Shown: piece by piece, positions 38,540-61,180 of the stretch | Layout of the letters: each line of letters starts with the position of its first letter | Numbering within the stretch: the stretch's first letter is position 1 | NCBI GenBank assembly: GCA_037389465.1 | Contig: JAZARR010000233.1 | Coordinates: forward strand, 1 to 64,000 | DNA length: 64,000 nt | DNA from: Baylisascaris procyonis | Lineage: Eukaryota > Nematoda > Chromadorea > Rhabditida > Ascarididae | Direction: 5' to 3' | Notes under the pieces: generated by a model | What the model saw: the letters and a program-made list of their open reading frames with translations, nothing else | Database searches by the model: none | Told to the model about the DNA's origin: nothing | Made by a program: the position numbers and the translations under genes

Positions 38540-39041
38540 TTGTCAATCCACTCAACTAAATAGCCTTTATAGATTCATATCAGCACAAACTTTTATCATT
38601 CATCTATTGCCTCAGTGCCCATATAAATAGACAATTATATATGCGAATGAATGTTGAGGAAATAGAAATTTCTCTGAGAGAAATTGATGGTTTTGAATAC
38701 AATATTCAACGCAATGCTTCTTCGTTATTATATTTGAGCTAAATTTTTATAAAAGTAAAAATTAAAAAATTCCTCTTATTCTTTTCTTCAAGAATATATA
38801 TTTACTGTCAGCAATCATTTTTGTTTACATTAATGATGCATTTATTCTATACTGATAAATGATGATATGAATTGATTATTTGCGAATATACAAGCGAGAA
38901 AAAAAAAGACAATATTTGTTTAGAGAGTGATAAGCAAAAAATAAGTATGCTTTTTGAATATTCCAACAAATCATCAAATATCATATCAGTATAATGTTTA
39001 AACAATATTTTTGAGATCAGGGGGGGGTTCCTAAAATCAAT

Positions 39042-39158
39042 GATTTGGAAGAGAGCAATTAGAAACTTGAAAGTCTGACGGTTTGAAGATTCAGTGGTTA
39101 AAAATTTGAAGGTCTCATGTTTGGAAGATTAGAAAGTTAGAAATTTGAAGGGTTCCAT
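39042..39158. repeat. Degenerate minisatellite, three 38-40 bp units
   Basis: Units start near 39,042, 39,081 and 39,119. Each has the plan G(A)TTTG(G)AAGA...TTAGAAA/TTAAAAA...TTGAAGG/AAG. Confidence 0.65.
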
Positions 39159-39976
39159 CTTGATGCAGTAATTAAAATCTCTATGGATTTTCATCTGCCA
39201 TAGCAATCATCTCTTAAAGCACCCAATATATGAATGAGAATTTATATTTTTTCAAATGTTCGATGAAAATAAATCCGCTAAAAGTATCTTTCGAACGGTT
39301 TTATTACACAAATTTCGGCTTATTGAAATAAACAAGATTAACGCAATCATTTGAATGCATTGCCTTATCTACAGTAAGTTAGCTTATCATAGACGCGCCA
39401 GGACGATAACGCAATCAGTTATAGATTCGTTCACAGAATCATGACCTTATATAAATTATCACTAAGCAAATTCATGACCTTCTTAAATTTTCTTATACGA
39501 TAATTTTCTCTATAATTCTTTCCCATAGTTCTCTAATCTTTCCCATCATGCGACATCATAACCAGTCAGTCGTTTTAACCCTCTCAAGACGCTAGTTTAA
39601 ATATTCCTTGAAAATATTTTGAATGATAAGCAAGAGAGAGGAAAAATATTTCGATAACAAAGACAAACATTCTCAACTTTGTCATAAGCAAACGAAATGT
39701 GAAAACAATTACCCATTTTCCTTTCAAAACCTTTCAAAAAATGAGTGCACGATGCAGACCTGAGCAAATAGACAAACTAGTTGCATCTAATCTTATTAGA
39801 AGGAAACGCTCATAGAGCAATGTGCTGTTTGCACAGATGGGACAACTTTCGACCTTGCGTGCAGCACTCTACCTCATTTGCGCAATTATTTGGAACCCTA
39901 ACTGAGACACACGCCACCACATCATGTCAACGGATTTAGTGAAACATCACAAACAGTCCTTCGCGTATATCCTTAC

Positions 39977-39999
39977 ATATTATATTCCTACATATTTCG

Positions 40000-40071
<72 letters not shown>

Positions 40072-40114
40072 CAGATAGATAGATATATCCGCGAAATATG
40101 TAGGAATATAATAT
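39977..40114. repeat. Perfect 32-bp inverted repeat enclosing (AT)n and (GATA)n
   Basis: Left arm 39,977-40,008 and right arm 40,083-40,114 are exact reverse complements (core TACATATTTCGCGGATATAT). Between them lie an AT run (to about 40,040) and a GATA tetranucleotide run with one ACAG variant (40,041-40,083). The plan resembles a small foldback element or a palindrome that arose at a microsatellite. Confidence 0.92.
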
Positions 40115-41462
40115 ATAAACTTGTATTCATTTTACTCCAATTACTTTTTTATTTTCACCGCCCAGGTTGCAAGAAACAACTGATTAATGGAAGATTAGCA
40201 CATATGTTAATCAAAACATGAATGCATTATTTTGTACATTTATTATTTATTCTCAAATTGTGTAAATGCCTCATCAAATGAAATCGTTGCTAAAGCGCAT
40301 ATCGGGACCACCAACTTCTATTCCTTCATCCACCTTTCCTACTGTACTGTATAGCAATGTGTCTGTATACACTTCTTTTTCTACTACCATTTCTAATGAA
40401 ATGTTCGGGTTTTATCCGGATGACCATTACTCTAACTATTGGAATTTCTGAATTTTCTCTCTCACACCCGTCCCTTTGAAATATGCTGCTTACAAATCCC
40501 ATAATCTCTTCTTAATTAATGAAAAGGTGAGTACGCTTACCTGGCCGTTTTTATTCACCTCACAGGAACAGAAAATAGCCTAAGCAATAGCTTAAATCAG
40601 AGGCTATTCTCTTAACTAAACGTTGGTTCCATCGAACATATCGAATAATAATATCATCGATCCATCAATATTGTTATAAGAAAAGCGATGTGGATCAGCG
40701 TTTTTTTCCACAATCGGTCAAAAACATTACTTGAAGAATTGTTTGCTAGTCTCTGCAGTAAATTACCCCCTATATCATTATGTATAAATCGGCGTTCTAC
40801 GTTTAAACATCGTGCGTCGAGTGAAATTTTCTCATTTATTTAATTAATTTTTAAATTCCGAACAAAAATTCAAAATATTGCGTAGATTGAGGTGATAAAA
40901 AACGGAAATTTTGAACTATTTTATTGCATCTACCGAATTCAAACATGGATATTGAAGAAAGTCGTTCGATCGGACAGAGCATTTTATCTGAATAACTGAT
41001 TTATACGGCTTGAATATAATGAAATGTTTGCATGATGGGTGTACATTTGTGAAGATGATTGCATATCACACAATTGGACACTTCAAACACACCGATTTGA
41101 CATGTTCTGATGGTTACTATTTGTTAATGTTGATCAACCATGACTATAGCGATTGTTTGTGATCATCACATCAGAGACATCACAACGAATGATGCAAATG
41201 AAGAGGAAAGGTGCCCTACATTTATGCATGCTACCGCTAATTACCGCAGGTGTAGCAGCTCATTTGCGGCACTTTCACCATATTCTCCATTCAATTACGC
41301 ACTTCGATTAGTGAGTGTGTACCCCTTGCGTCATGCATAATCAACACAATATGCTCTTCCAAATTATTGCTGTGGTTTGCAACGAATGTGGATATGACAG
41401 TTGGGGACTAGGTAGGCTCGCTATTACCGGATCGCAGTGAAAATAAAGGTCCGGACCTCTAC

Positions 41463-41530
41463 GATCGGATTGTACTGGAATTGAATGCTCGATCCACCAT
41501 GATTAGATTGTATCGGACTTGAATACTCGA
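41463..41530. repeat. Imperfect 30-bp direct repeat
   Basis: 41,463-41,492 and 41,501-41,530 share the plan GAT..GATTGTA..GGA.TTGAAT.CTCGA, about 24 of 30 positions identical, offset 38 bp. Confidence 0.6.
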
Positions 41531-44286
41531 GTGTTTTATAGAGGATGAGTGCATTAAATTTATCGACGGGCTCATCGTATCCCATCATATGAATAGATCC
41601 GTTGGAAATTAATTGTATAGTTACCACAGACTAACGTTCAATATGTGTGAACAAGAAAACATCTAAGTTTTTTGTGCTGTTCGAATGTTGATTGTCTTTA
41701 AATGTCGAATGTCTTTATTATAAATGTATTGGTGTCTCGCAGTAAATCACATAATTAAATTATTTTTCAATTCTATTTATATTATAGAAATAATTATAAT
41801 TCCATTTCAACGTTCAATATGTGTGAGCAAGAAACACCTAAGAAATTATATAATTAATAATAAATAATTCCATTTCCAATTTTAATTTCATTTAAGTAAG
41901 ATTAGGAATGTTTAGAATAACATAGTTGATGATTTATATTATATTCGTTATAGTCGAGTTTTGAATGGAATAAATTGTTATCAATGGGCGCTTTATTTCG
42001 AAGTCATCGAAAAGTATCATAATATCCACTTTGAATGAATTTATCTCTATTGAGCGGAATTTGAATTTCCATTCCATACGGAAATTAAAATTTTCATTAA
42101 GAGATCATCTGAAACTTTTGCGCTGCGCAAAGAAATGCATTATGATAACCTCCCAATATACCCACTATTCAGTGAAAAAGAAAGCATTTCGCTTAAGATG
42201 AATGATTTTTGAAACGTGAAACATATTTCGCTTCAGAAAATTTTTCTGTTAATATCAATCAACGGAAAAATTCAATCAACATTTGAGGTATATTTAGAGT
42301 AGAGCAGATATGATAATTGATAACAATATTCGTATAAGTGATTCAGCTATTGAAAATGACAAAAAAGTCTCTTATCAGTGTATTTCGATACTAGTTTTAG
42401 TACACTGCTGCACCCATAGCAGCACTGTACTATTTCGACAAACATAGAAAAGTCACCTGATCCGTATAGTAAACAACATTGGGATAGTGATAAAATTGGC
42501 CATGGCTCAGTAATTCGCTTCCCTCTCGTTCACTCCTGGAAAAAAATATTCCTCAAATTTACTATTAATTGCTTACATCTTTTCACTTAATAAATGAATG
42601 TTTTATTGTTTTTGCAAATATCTTATTATAGCCCAGAGTGTGCACCCTCTGTCCATCGCATTCCGCAACGTATGCTTCTGCATCGTATTCCGGAATGCAT
42701 AATTCTCTCTGTTGCACCTCGAAATGTAATCAGTCCTCCTTCTTGTATTTCGGAACGGTATCCCCTCTCTCCATGTTCTCGGATATATGATATCAGTGAA
42801 AGATAAATTTTTTTGCGCAATTTCAAACAGATATACACAAATTAAATGAAAAAGAATTCAATGGTTTCATTGCACGGTTACCGGAAGATGTCAACAAAAA
42901 TTGTTTGAGAGACGAGGGGAACTCTTGAGGCGATCAAGCTCACAATCGCGGTGCCCTCCACGTCTGAAGTGATTGATGAGGGCTTCTTTAGAGTTTCAAC
43001 AATCAGTCTGATATGGTCATCGAGTGTCTTTTTGATGATGCCCTCAACCAACGATCATTATCACCTATAATTTCTCTATTTTCATAAATATAACAATTAT
43101 ATCCGTTTATTTATGCAAATATGTCACATGTTATGTGCATCACTTTTCGTTTTTGAGAAATTAAGTAAAGCAATATTATGCGTCGCTTGAAAACGGGCTG
43201 ATTTCCTTAAACTTTTTTTGGCTATATCCTTCCAGAAAAAAAAGTCGCTGAGATGAAATAAAAACCACTTGAAACGAAAAAAGATAAAGTCATTTTGTGT
43301 GAAAACTGATTTCTCACGCATTTAAAAAAGAAAAAAAAAACAAAACATCTAAATAGAAAGAACATTATATCGCAAAATATCATTTTACTTGATCGGATTT
43401 ATATTATTTTACAAGTAAATAGACTAAAAATTCGGTAAAAATGATGAAGAAAAAGGGAGAGAATTATAAATTCTGGTGATGGGGTGGTGTTTTACTATTC
43501 GCCTCTATTGCAACTACATGATGACCACATCGACAAACCAAATAGTGGAAAAATTTAAAAAAAAAAAACAAATTACTGCCTTACTATGATAAGAGAAACT
43601 ATATTTGGTGCTTAACACAAATAACGATGGACCAATTTTATTAACTTTGCAACAAAACTGAACAACTCAATTCATTATGGAAAACATTCAAGAATGGCGA
43701 ATAATCATCAATGAATCCAATAAAATCGGTATTTTCTGGAAGATTCAATAATATCGCATCCCTCTTAGCTCATATCAACAATAATTTCCATAATCGCAGC
43801 AAATGCATCAAATTCTATTACCTCAACAACTAAAGAAAACTTTTATGTTGTCGCAATATTGCATTCATAACCTCATTCTCCATTTTTTCAAAATTCACTT
43901 CTTATATAGCACTTATATTTAAAGTGCTAAATTAAAATATGTACATTATGCGGGTAAAAGAAGACAATTTTCGAAAAACGTTGCCGAAACTCAAAAAATA
44001 CCCGAAACAGAGGAGTTCAACAAAAAATGAGTTTTGATTCAGACGCCAATGAAGACACTACCGGAAATGAAGAAGCGTGTAGATATCATAAAGGACCAAA
44101 AGGGCAAATTGAACAATAATGTATGAGATGGAACAATGCTAAGAAGTAGGCATCCCATCGGAATTGGCAATTATCACCCACAATCACCATACGTTCATTT
44201 AGAGTGACTTGTGATCATTCAAACATATAAAAGAACGATGACTTATGCAACATCCACTAAAAATGTAAGAGATACAGCAAAGGGAA

Positions 44287-47200
44287 TTAGTGCGATACAT
44301 CCATACTTTCAATGATGTCATATTTGATTTCCTTCTGCTTCAATACCTTCGTCGAACCAGGCTTAAACTTGTAGTCCAGATCGATTGGCTCGGGACGCAC
44401 GCAAAATTCAGGAATCACCGGTCCCTATAAAATCTTTCTTGAACAAACTCAGTCCGCCTAGATATTCCACTTGGGTGAAAGATGGATAAGAGGGCAGAAG
44501 GATGGAAGAGGTAAAGCAAGGAGTGCAGGCTATCTCATCGGGTGTCCACTGCCCATCAGGAAGGAAGGAGTACCTAATGCCGAAAACTAGGTTTCGCATT
44601 AAAAGATAAGAATATCCTCGCTAATAGATACGAACAAGATTGCCACTTTCCGTAATTCATCGGTGACAAAAGGAAAGTTCATCGAAGAGCCATCCTGCCG
44701 CTACAACCCTTCCTTTCCACCTTTTTCAGAATTTATTACATATTTAAACATGCCTTCAACAAGCTAAACAAGTACTTCGCACATTTCCTTTCCTTAAACA
44801 TCTGCACTCAAATTCTTAAATTCTTTTCTCTAAAGAAACGAACAAAAATCTATTTGTATCTCAAACACCTAAATTTGGCAAAATGCTAAATTATGACGAA
44901 GAATGAAAATACAATGGAATACATTAACAATGAATTCCACTCAGTTATTTCTACTCCACAGTGCACTGGCCATGACACTAACAACAATCCGAATAAGCAC
45001 AACTCTCACAGATGGATTCTATTCTAAAAGTTTCTATTTCCAGGTCAGAACGCCTTAAAATAAACAGCATCAGTCACCAATGTTGTTGTTAATATTGTCG
45101 CCTTTGTTCTATTTCCAATTTAACTTAAAACGCAGCTCCCCACTTTTGAATCATCCTGTATTACCATCTTCAGCATTTTCGCAAGAACAAAATCCACCTA
45201 ATATCCGCCTTACATGATAACTAAAAGAAGCACCTTGAATGTAGTTGTATCACGGGTGATTATGACGAAGTTGAGAGTGTTGCCCGATGCATTGTCACCG
45301 TGCATACCTGCTTGCAGAGCTCGCTGCACCAACTCGCATGCTTCCTCCTCCTTCAAAACAACAAATTCAACTTTATAACAGTCGCCTTAAATTTGAAGGA
45401 CATCTAGATCGGGGAAATAAATCCCCGAAACATGAATAAAACATGATGAAATTTAACAGGTGAAAATCTTGCAGGTCTACACCTAGCAACCTTGTCCAAG
45501 AGGAAGAAAATTAAAACGGATATAATTAGTCAGCTTCATATATCAAAAGAAGCTGAACTCAACGAATTAAAGAAGCAGTAGAGAAAAACTTCTTTTTTGA
45601 CATTTTGTAGCAGAAAATATACTTTCTCGCCTCATTATCCCTACCTTGATTAGATTGCTGCACACAATTTGAATAGACCTACAAATGATGAGGGGAATGG
45701 CAGTTTTTAGCAGCAAAAGAAAAGAGAGTATTTAACGAACTTACATTCATACCGAATTTAAAGTCGCGTTCGAGGATCGAAATGGCTGCATAACTACCCG
45801 AACCCATTGAAGCGTAAGGCTTACTCATAGTTGTTCCATTCGCTGAACACTGCAAAAAAATATTTGCTAGCATGTGCAGCATATTACACGTATAAGTAAT
45901 GTAGAGGAACGGAATATCTCATCAGATAAGTTTGGACAGAAGCTGCACAACGTTAAGCTTCTTACCTACAGAGGAAGTCAATTATGCCCAAAGAGGTCTA
46001 AACTATCATCGAATTTACGGAAAGTTTAGTTCGAAGCATAGCTCAGGCACAATGTTATCAAAAATGCAGAAATGCGACAGAGGAGTTGTTATGATGTGCA
46101 TTTCTGCAGTTTTCCTCACCGCATTAACCAATTTCATGAACTACCAACAGAAGACGCAACGTAATAAATACTTATACGTTAGTATGTAGCCCATTATATC
46201 AGCTGATTTATAGAGAAAGCTAAAAAATGGAAATATTTACTGACGATATGAGGCATAGCAGAATTCCCACCATCAAGGATCGAAAGTTTTCTCTCCTTTT
46301 TTAGAACTTACAGAACGCATATTAAGATTTCGCACAAAGTGATTATCCTAACGAATTATTCAGGAAATTCCCTTAGGAAAATCGCTTCTTCTTCTTCCCT
46401 CCCCCACCGCAATCATGATTTCCTCTTTTCAAGTTAAAATTTAGCGCGTGGCACATATCAGTGATAGTGAAATCCATTGCAGCATTCCGTCAAAGACAAT
46501 GAGCAAAAGAAATGGATTCATCATCAAGAATAAAGAGCTGCGAAATGCCTCGAAATTCATTGCTACTTCTTGTAACATCAGATTTTTCTGCCTTCGAATT
46601 CAATAGACGCATATCGAACCTCATATAAATGTGGGCCAGTTGGATCGACGCCACCAATAAGAAGATAGGCACCGATATATCCCATATATTGAAAAAGATG
46701 TTGTTTTGCTCTGCGAACAGCTGTTATAACACGAGCCTTCTTACCGGTATTGAGTTCAAGTAGACGCAACTGCGCCGATAACATTTTTGTCACCTGCAAA
46801 ACATCAAACGTTTCAATTCAGAAATTATTTTCACAGTATAGTACGATCGGAACTAATGAAAGTGCATAGCATCTACAATAAATAACACTTATGAATTGCA
46901 CCATCATCAACAGAGATGTCGCATATTCGTGCCGATTCCTTCGTTTAGCACATCACAAGGTGCATCCCGCCTAGATCGAGTGGAACACACTGCAAAGATT
47001 AGCATAACTTCACTAAACTAATTTCATATCATATGCATCCCCCTAGATCGAGTTTCTTCACTAAATTTCCAAAAAATTGTTGATTTCTTTCAAGAACTCT
47101 TCTCCGTACTTTCAATAATGTTTCGTTTTCTTATCAATGTTTTACTTGAGTAAATGCTAATAATTTGTTATTAAGTGATGTTCTATGTTAGTATAATAAT

Positions 47201-47664
47201 TCACTATTTACTGTCACTTCGTGGTGACTGCTCTAAAATTTGCATATGGTGATAAATACTTCTCACCATTCTTGTTTGAATGAACACACTGAAAATATTT
47301 AGGATATATATTCGGATTAAACAATGGAAGCAGAACAATAGCAATAGGATACTGGAACAAGGAGGTAGTATGGCTTTGATTCGATTAAAAGAAGGCAAAT
47401 TAAACCATGATTGCTATTTCGGAAATGTCTGTTCTGTAATGAGATAGGGACAACTTATTGTGATTTTGAAAATTAAAACTAACAAAAACAGATATTAAAA
47501 ATGTAGTAAAACATATGCAAAATATTCGTATCATATAGGGGGTCAATAAGTCCTCGGAATATACTTCGTTAAACGTAGAGCGACCATCAGCAATGACTCT
47601 TTAAGCGATTTGAAAATGTGAAACAGTTTCACAAAACTTAACTTAATTGACCAGAAGCGATTAC

Positions 47665-47717
<53 letters not shown>

Positions 47718-47731
47718 ACATATATATATAC

Positions 47732-47788
<57 letters not shown>

Positions 47789-48618
47789 TATATATATATA
47801 TACACGTGAGTATAGGTAAGTGCAAAAAGGCATCATGTCGCCATGATGAGTCTTGTAGAGGGAATATGCATGACGATACAAGAATAAAGATGAAACCTGA
47901 TCAAGGTCGGCAGCCGTTCCAGCACCACATGCGAACATGGATTCGGTCAGCTTGTGCACCTTGGTGCAATGTTTGTCTGCGATGATATTACCAGCCGTTG
48001 CCCGTGAATCTGCTCCCATCACTAATCCATCCTATAAAACACAATTCTCTTGCTATCACACCCTCTAAACAATCAACTCTCCACATGCAATAAACTCTTG
48101 AACGATGAATCGAAATAAAATAAGGGATAGTAAAACAATAACATCGATACAAAACAAAACTCTATTCGTTAAACGTGTTTAACATTCGGAATAACATCAT
48201 GGGGTATATGCAAAAACGCTCAACGGTCTTAAATTGCGTTTGCCTGCATTCTCCTTGTAAACGCAAAAGCAAACTGCACGCGCAAGGAAAGCGCTTATGA
48301 AATTAAGGACACAAAGGCCAAGTAAGTTGAGAGCAATGATAGGTGACTCCGACATCAAATTCCTCTGAATTCGTTTGCACAATAATCAACACTTCGCAAC
48401 TAATTCACCAACGGCTTAACATCTGTACCGATGAAACAAGCGTACTTCTTCGAGCACAATCGTACCTTGTAGGTGGCCGCAACGATCGTCGTACCCGTGC
48501 TACGAAGTGTAGGTGGTTTAACACCCATCTCAGCCATTGCCATATTACGTGCACAATTGGAAAAGTCGAATGCATCACCCCTACCCACTTCTAGCTGCGT
48601 CAATTTTGCATTCGCCAT
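44287..48618 (-). CDS. pbs-2: 20S proteasome subunit beta-2 (PSMB7 / PBS-2)
   Basis: Catalytic beta subunit that carries the trypsin-like activity of the 20S core. Six exons join in phase 0: 48,466-48,618, 47,897-48,031, 46,620-46,793, 45,745-45,849, 45,234-45,350 and 44,287-44,424 (TAA stop), 273 residues, close to the usual length. The propeptide ends [12 protein letters not shown], so the nucleophile is Thr43 of the precursor. Mature Asp17 (GADSRAT) and Lys33 (CTKVH) are present. Further family marks: [47 protein letters not shown] and [13 protein letters not shown]. The long C-terminal arm, which embraces beta-3 in the mature ring, is present ([16 protein letters not shown]). Acceptors vary (TTTTATAG, TTTGCAG, TTTTGAAG). 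The start follows a TGTTTACAG acceptor directly. Intron 2 holds a compound AT microsatellite. The gene is intact. Confidence 0.96.
47667..47805. repeat. Compound (AT)n microsatellite in pbs-2 intron 2
   Basis: About 139 bases of AT repeat broken by GTATACA, ATACAT and TGCATA variants. It lies entirely between the 47,897 donor and the 46,793 acceptor on the minus strand. Confidence 0.95.
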
Positions 48619-48754
48619 CTGTAAACACATCATTAAGCTTATAAGTATGTTTCATCGATGAAACCGCACTGATACAGCAACAAGTAAACAACTCTAAACG
48701 CTTACCTTAACATATATTCATAGGTGCTCCATTTGTAGACATGCTTCTATCCAT
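48619..48754 (-). promoter_or_regulatory. pbs-2 5' leader exon with uORF, plus 87-nt intron
   Basis: A CCTTTCACAG acceptor, possibly a trans-splice site, precedes 49 bases (48,706-48,754) that start ATG GAT AGA and encode a complete uORF, MDRSMSTNGAPMNIC, with stop. The exon ends TTAAG|GTAAGC. An 87-base intron (48,619-48,705) then ends TGTTTACAG directly before the pbs-2 ATG. The main start could thus be reached with the uORF (cis-splicing) or without it (trans-splicing at the second acceptor). Sites are seen; usage is inference. Confidence 0.5.
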
Positions 48755-48972
48755 CTGTGAAAGGAAATGTACGTTTCAATGCCTATTTCCCCATTTCGAC
48801 AGTGATTTAACTTGAAATGAACAATAAAACTTCATCGAATTACTTACTATATATTACCTCTAGAAAGTAATACGAAACAATCGACGTCCCCTAATGACGG
48901 TTACTGAACACGAACTTAAGGAACCTCGAGTAAACCGCAAAGCAACCACCTTTAAATAGCACAATTCATACT

Positions 48973-49014
48973 AGTAACTATACCCACCCGCATGGGCAAC
49001 TACCCATAAATATG
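48973..49014 (+). repeat. Left arm of 42-bp inverted pair flanking the TG array
   Basis: Begins AGTAACTATACCCACCCGC and is the reverse complement of 59,656-59,697 at 39 of 42 positions. Read on plus it follows a TACTAG acceptor-like site and translates as SNYTHPHGQLPINM, then drifts into unrelated sequence ending at a stop. Confidence 0.9.
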
Positions 49015-49284
49015 CAACTTGTCGTAAACACTTCCAACTGCAAAATGAAAAATGCTGACATTGAAACGTTGGCTTATTGCCAGATTCTAAAATTCAAATT
49101 TGCTGTGAAATGCGTATAACAGCGATAAAATCACGTTGCTGGTGATTCTCATATTATTGAATAATCTTCTAAGACTTATAGTTATTTAGTAGATGAAGCA
49201 TAGAACAATATATAAAAGCAATCTACTATATGCATAATATAAAGTATGAAAACTGATACATTGAACGGTAAAAGATAAGTTAAA

Positions 49285-59535
<10,251 letters not shown>

Positions 59536-59655
59536 TGTTGTTGTTTGATTTGTCATGAAATCTTTCTGCATATATAGTGGTGTTCGATCTCTAGCAGGAT
59601 CCCCAAATATAAGATGAAAGTCGACTCCGCTATTTTTATATTGAACGTTAACATA

Positions 59656-59697
59656 CATATTTGTGGGTATTTGCCCAAGCGGGTGGGTATAGTTACT
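59656..59697 (-). repeat. Right arm of 42-bp inverted pair flanking the TG array
   Basis: Reverse complement partner of 48,973-49,014 (three mismatches). On the minus strand it follows TATCAGCAG, an acceptor-like site, and translates as SNYTHPLGQIPTNM. It continues open through VNVQYKNSGVDFHLIFGDPA, RDRTPLYMQKDF and into the His-Thr frame of the CA repeat. The stretch before the repeat looks like a real exon, but I do not recognise the protein. Confidence 0.88.
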
Positions 59698-59939
59698 GCT
59701 GATACGAGATATTTTTATATTGATGAAAAGAAGTGACAACGTGAATAATTTCTTTTTCACCAATAATTAACGATCTTTTCCCTTATCATAGGAGAGGAAA
59801 GCAAAATCATAGAGGGGTTTGTGTTTAAAAAAACACTGTATTTTAAATGCACAAAACAAAGATATGGTCATTGGCAATCCCTGACGTTTGATACATCTGC
59901 ACGCTTTACTATTAAGTGACCGACCGAGTGAATGAATAA

Positions 59940-60310
59940 CAAGTACTAATAAGGTGTTAGAAAATATTTCAGTCTGAAATATTTTTTAATGCCCAATCGG
60001 CTCATCGCTGCGCATATCATATCAGCTCGCTTGACGTGCTTTCCATTTTTTTTTCTTAGATCGTAGAGAAATCTGCATAAGGCTTGTTCTTCTCTTCGGA
60101 AACTGCTGAAGTGTTTGCATTGTTCGAGAAAGTGGCGGCCGAGAGTGGTTGTGAGCAAGTGAATGTAAAGGTATGAATAATGTTCATTTGATGGGAACGA
60201 TCAATCGTATCTACCTTGTGCGGATCTATGGCAATGGTGCCAATGTGCAAGTTTGGATCAATAATCTCCAAGTTTATGCGAAGCATTTGGGCAAATTAGA
60301 TAATTTGAGG
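59940..60310. other. Coding-like block on both strands, unresolved
   Basis: Minus: a frame starting at 60,286 (MLRINLEIIDPNLHIGTIAI, DPHK|GTAGAT donor) and a second frame with FRREEQALCRFLYDLRKKNG then KHVKRADMICAAMSRLGIKK, ending TPY at 59,946. Plus: SETAEVFALFEKVAAESGCE, QVNVK|GTATGA donor, behind a strong TTTTTTTTTCTTAG acceptor at about 60,059; and VRIYGNGANVQVWINNLQV. The block is GC-richer than its surroundings and probably contains one or two real exons, but strand and phase could not be settled. Confidence 0.35.
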
Positions 60311-61180
60311 CCAAAATAACTCGCCCGTGCAAATGCAAGAACATTATGTGAGCTTTGCATCTGCGCGTTTGCACTTGTTTTTCTTTCAATTTTCTGGGTA
60401 GTTTCAAATGGAGAGCCACAAATCACAAAACTTTTAAAAACGCTAGAAAAAAATTCCACCAATTTTACAATCGAATGTATTGCATTTTGTAAATAATCTG
60501 ATCGTAAATGTGGTCAACGAATTTTTTAGACCATGAAATTTCATATGAATGTTCTGATTAGCTAAGATATGTGTATGGTTTTGTATTTGTTGGGAATTCA
60601 TGAAATTCGCTCACCTACTGAACGGAACCATAGAAAGCGCATATTGTGTCACCTAGCAATAGTGCGATTGCTTTGTCGTAAGTCGTAACAGCCGTACATG
60701 AAATGTGATTATATGCAGCGATAAAATTAGGTTATATATGCGAGGTAAAGTCAACCGTGTGCAGAAAATAAAGACTTCAAATATTCGCACGAGAATATTC
60801 AAACCTTTCGGATACAGAAGTTTGCCGGCAATAACTCTTAAAACATAAAAGATGTGAATTTATTCGAATATTTACAGCACTTCTTTTATTTTCTACAGTT
60901 GCGATATAGACATTTTTTTAACGTAGTAAATAACATTTGATTGAATGTTGCTTATGATGGAATTAATTGTTATCTATGAAGGTGTTCTCATCGAACAATA
61001 CCATAAATCTCTAAACTATGCTATATTTTCCTCTATTTAATTATCACAAATTATATTTTCAACCGATGAATTGACATGAATAGAATTCCATTAAAAAAAC
61101 TATTATCGATCTTTAGTAATAAATGAGCAATAGTGAGTTATATATTTGAGGATAATTGTTGATTAATTCGACGATACGAT

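Larger units (their letters stand above)
32500..44200. other. Gene-poor region with repeats
   Basis: No exon chain could be supported. Possible small frames: minus 34,795-35,001, about 69 codons starting MKSQLQLFTGFPLFICFFSY with five cysteines, signal-peptide-like; and 42,600-42,800, Cys-containing frames open on both strands. The region holds AT microsatellites, minisatellites and inverted repeats listed separately. Confidence 0.45.

Noticed and set aside
38049..39158. CRISPR-like repeat array
   Set aside because: The units are directly abutting minisatellite repeats without unique spacers, in a eukaryotic genome.
45932..46189. Plus-strand open frame of 85 codons inside the pbs-2 gene
   Set aside because: It overlaps an intron of a well-supported gene on the other strand and has no recognisable protein features or splice context.
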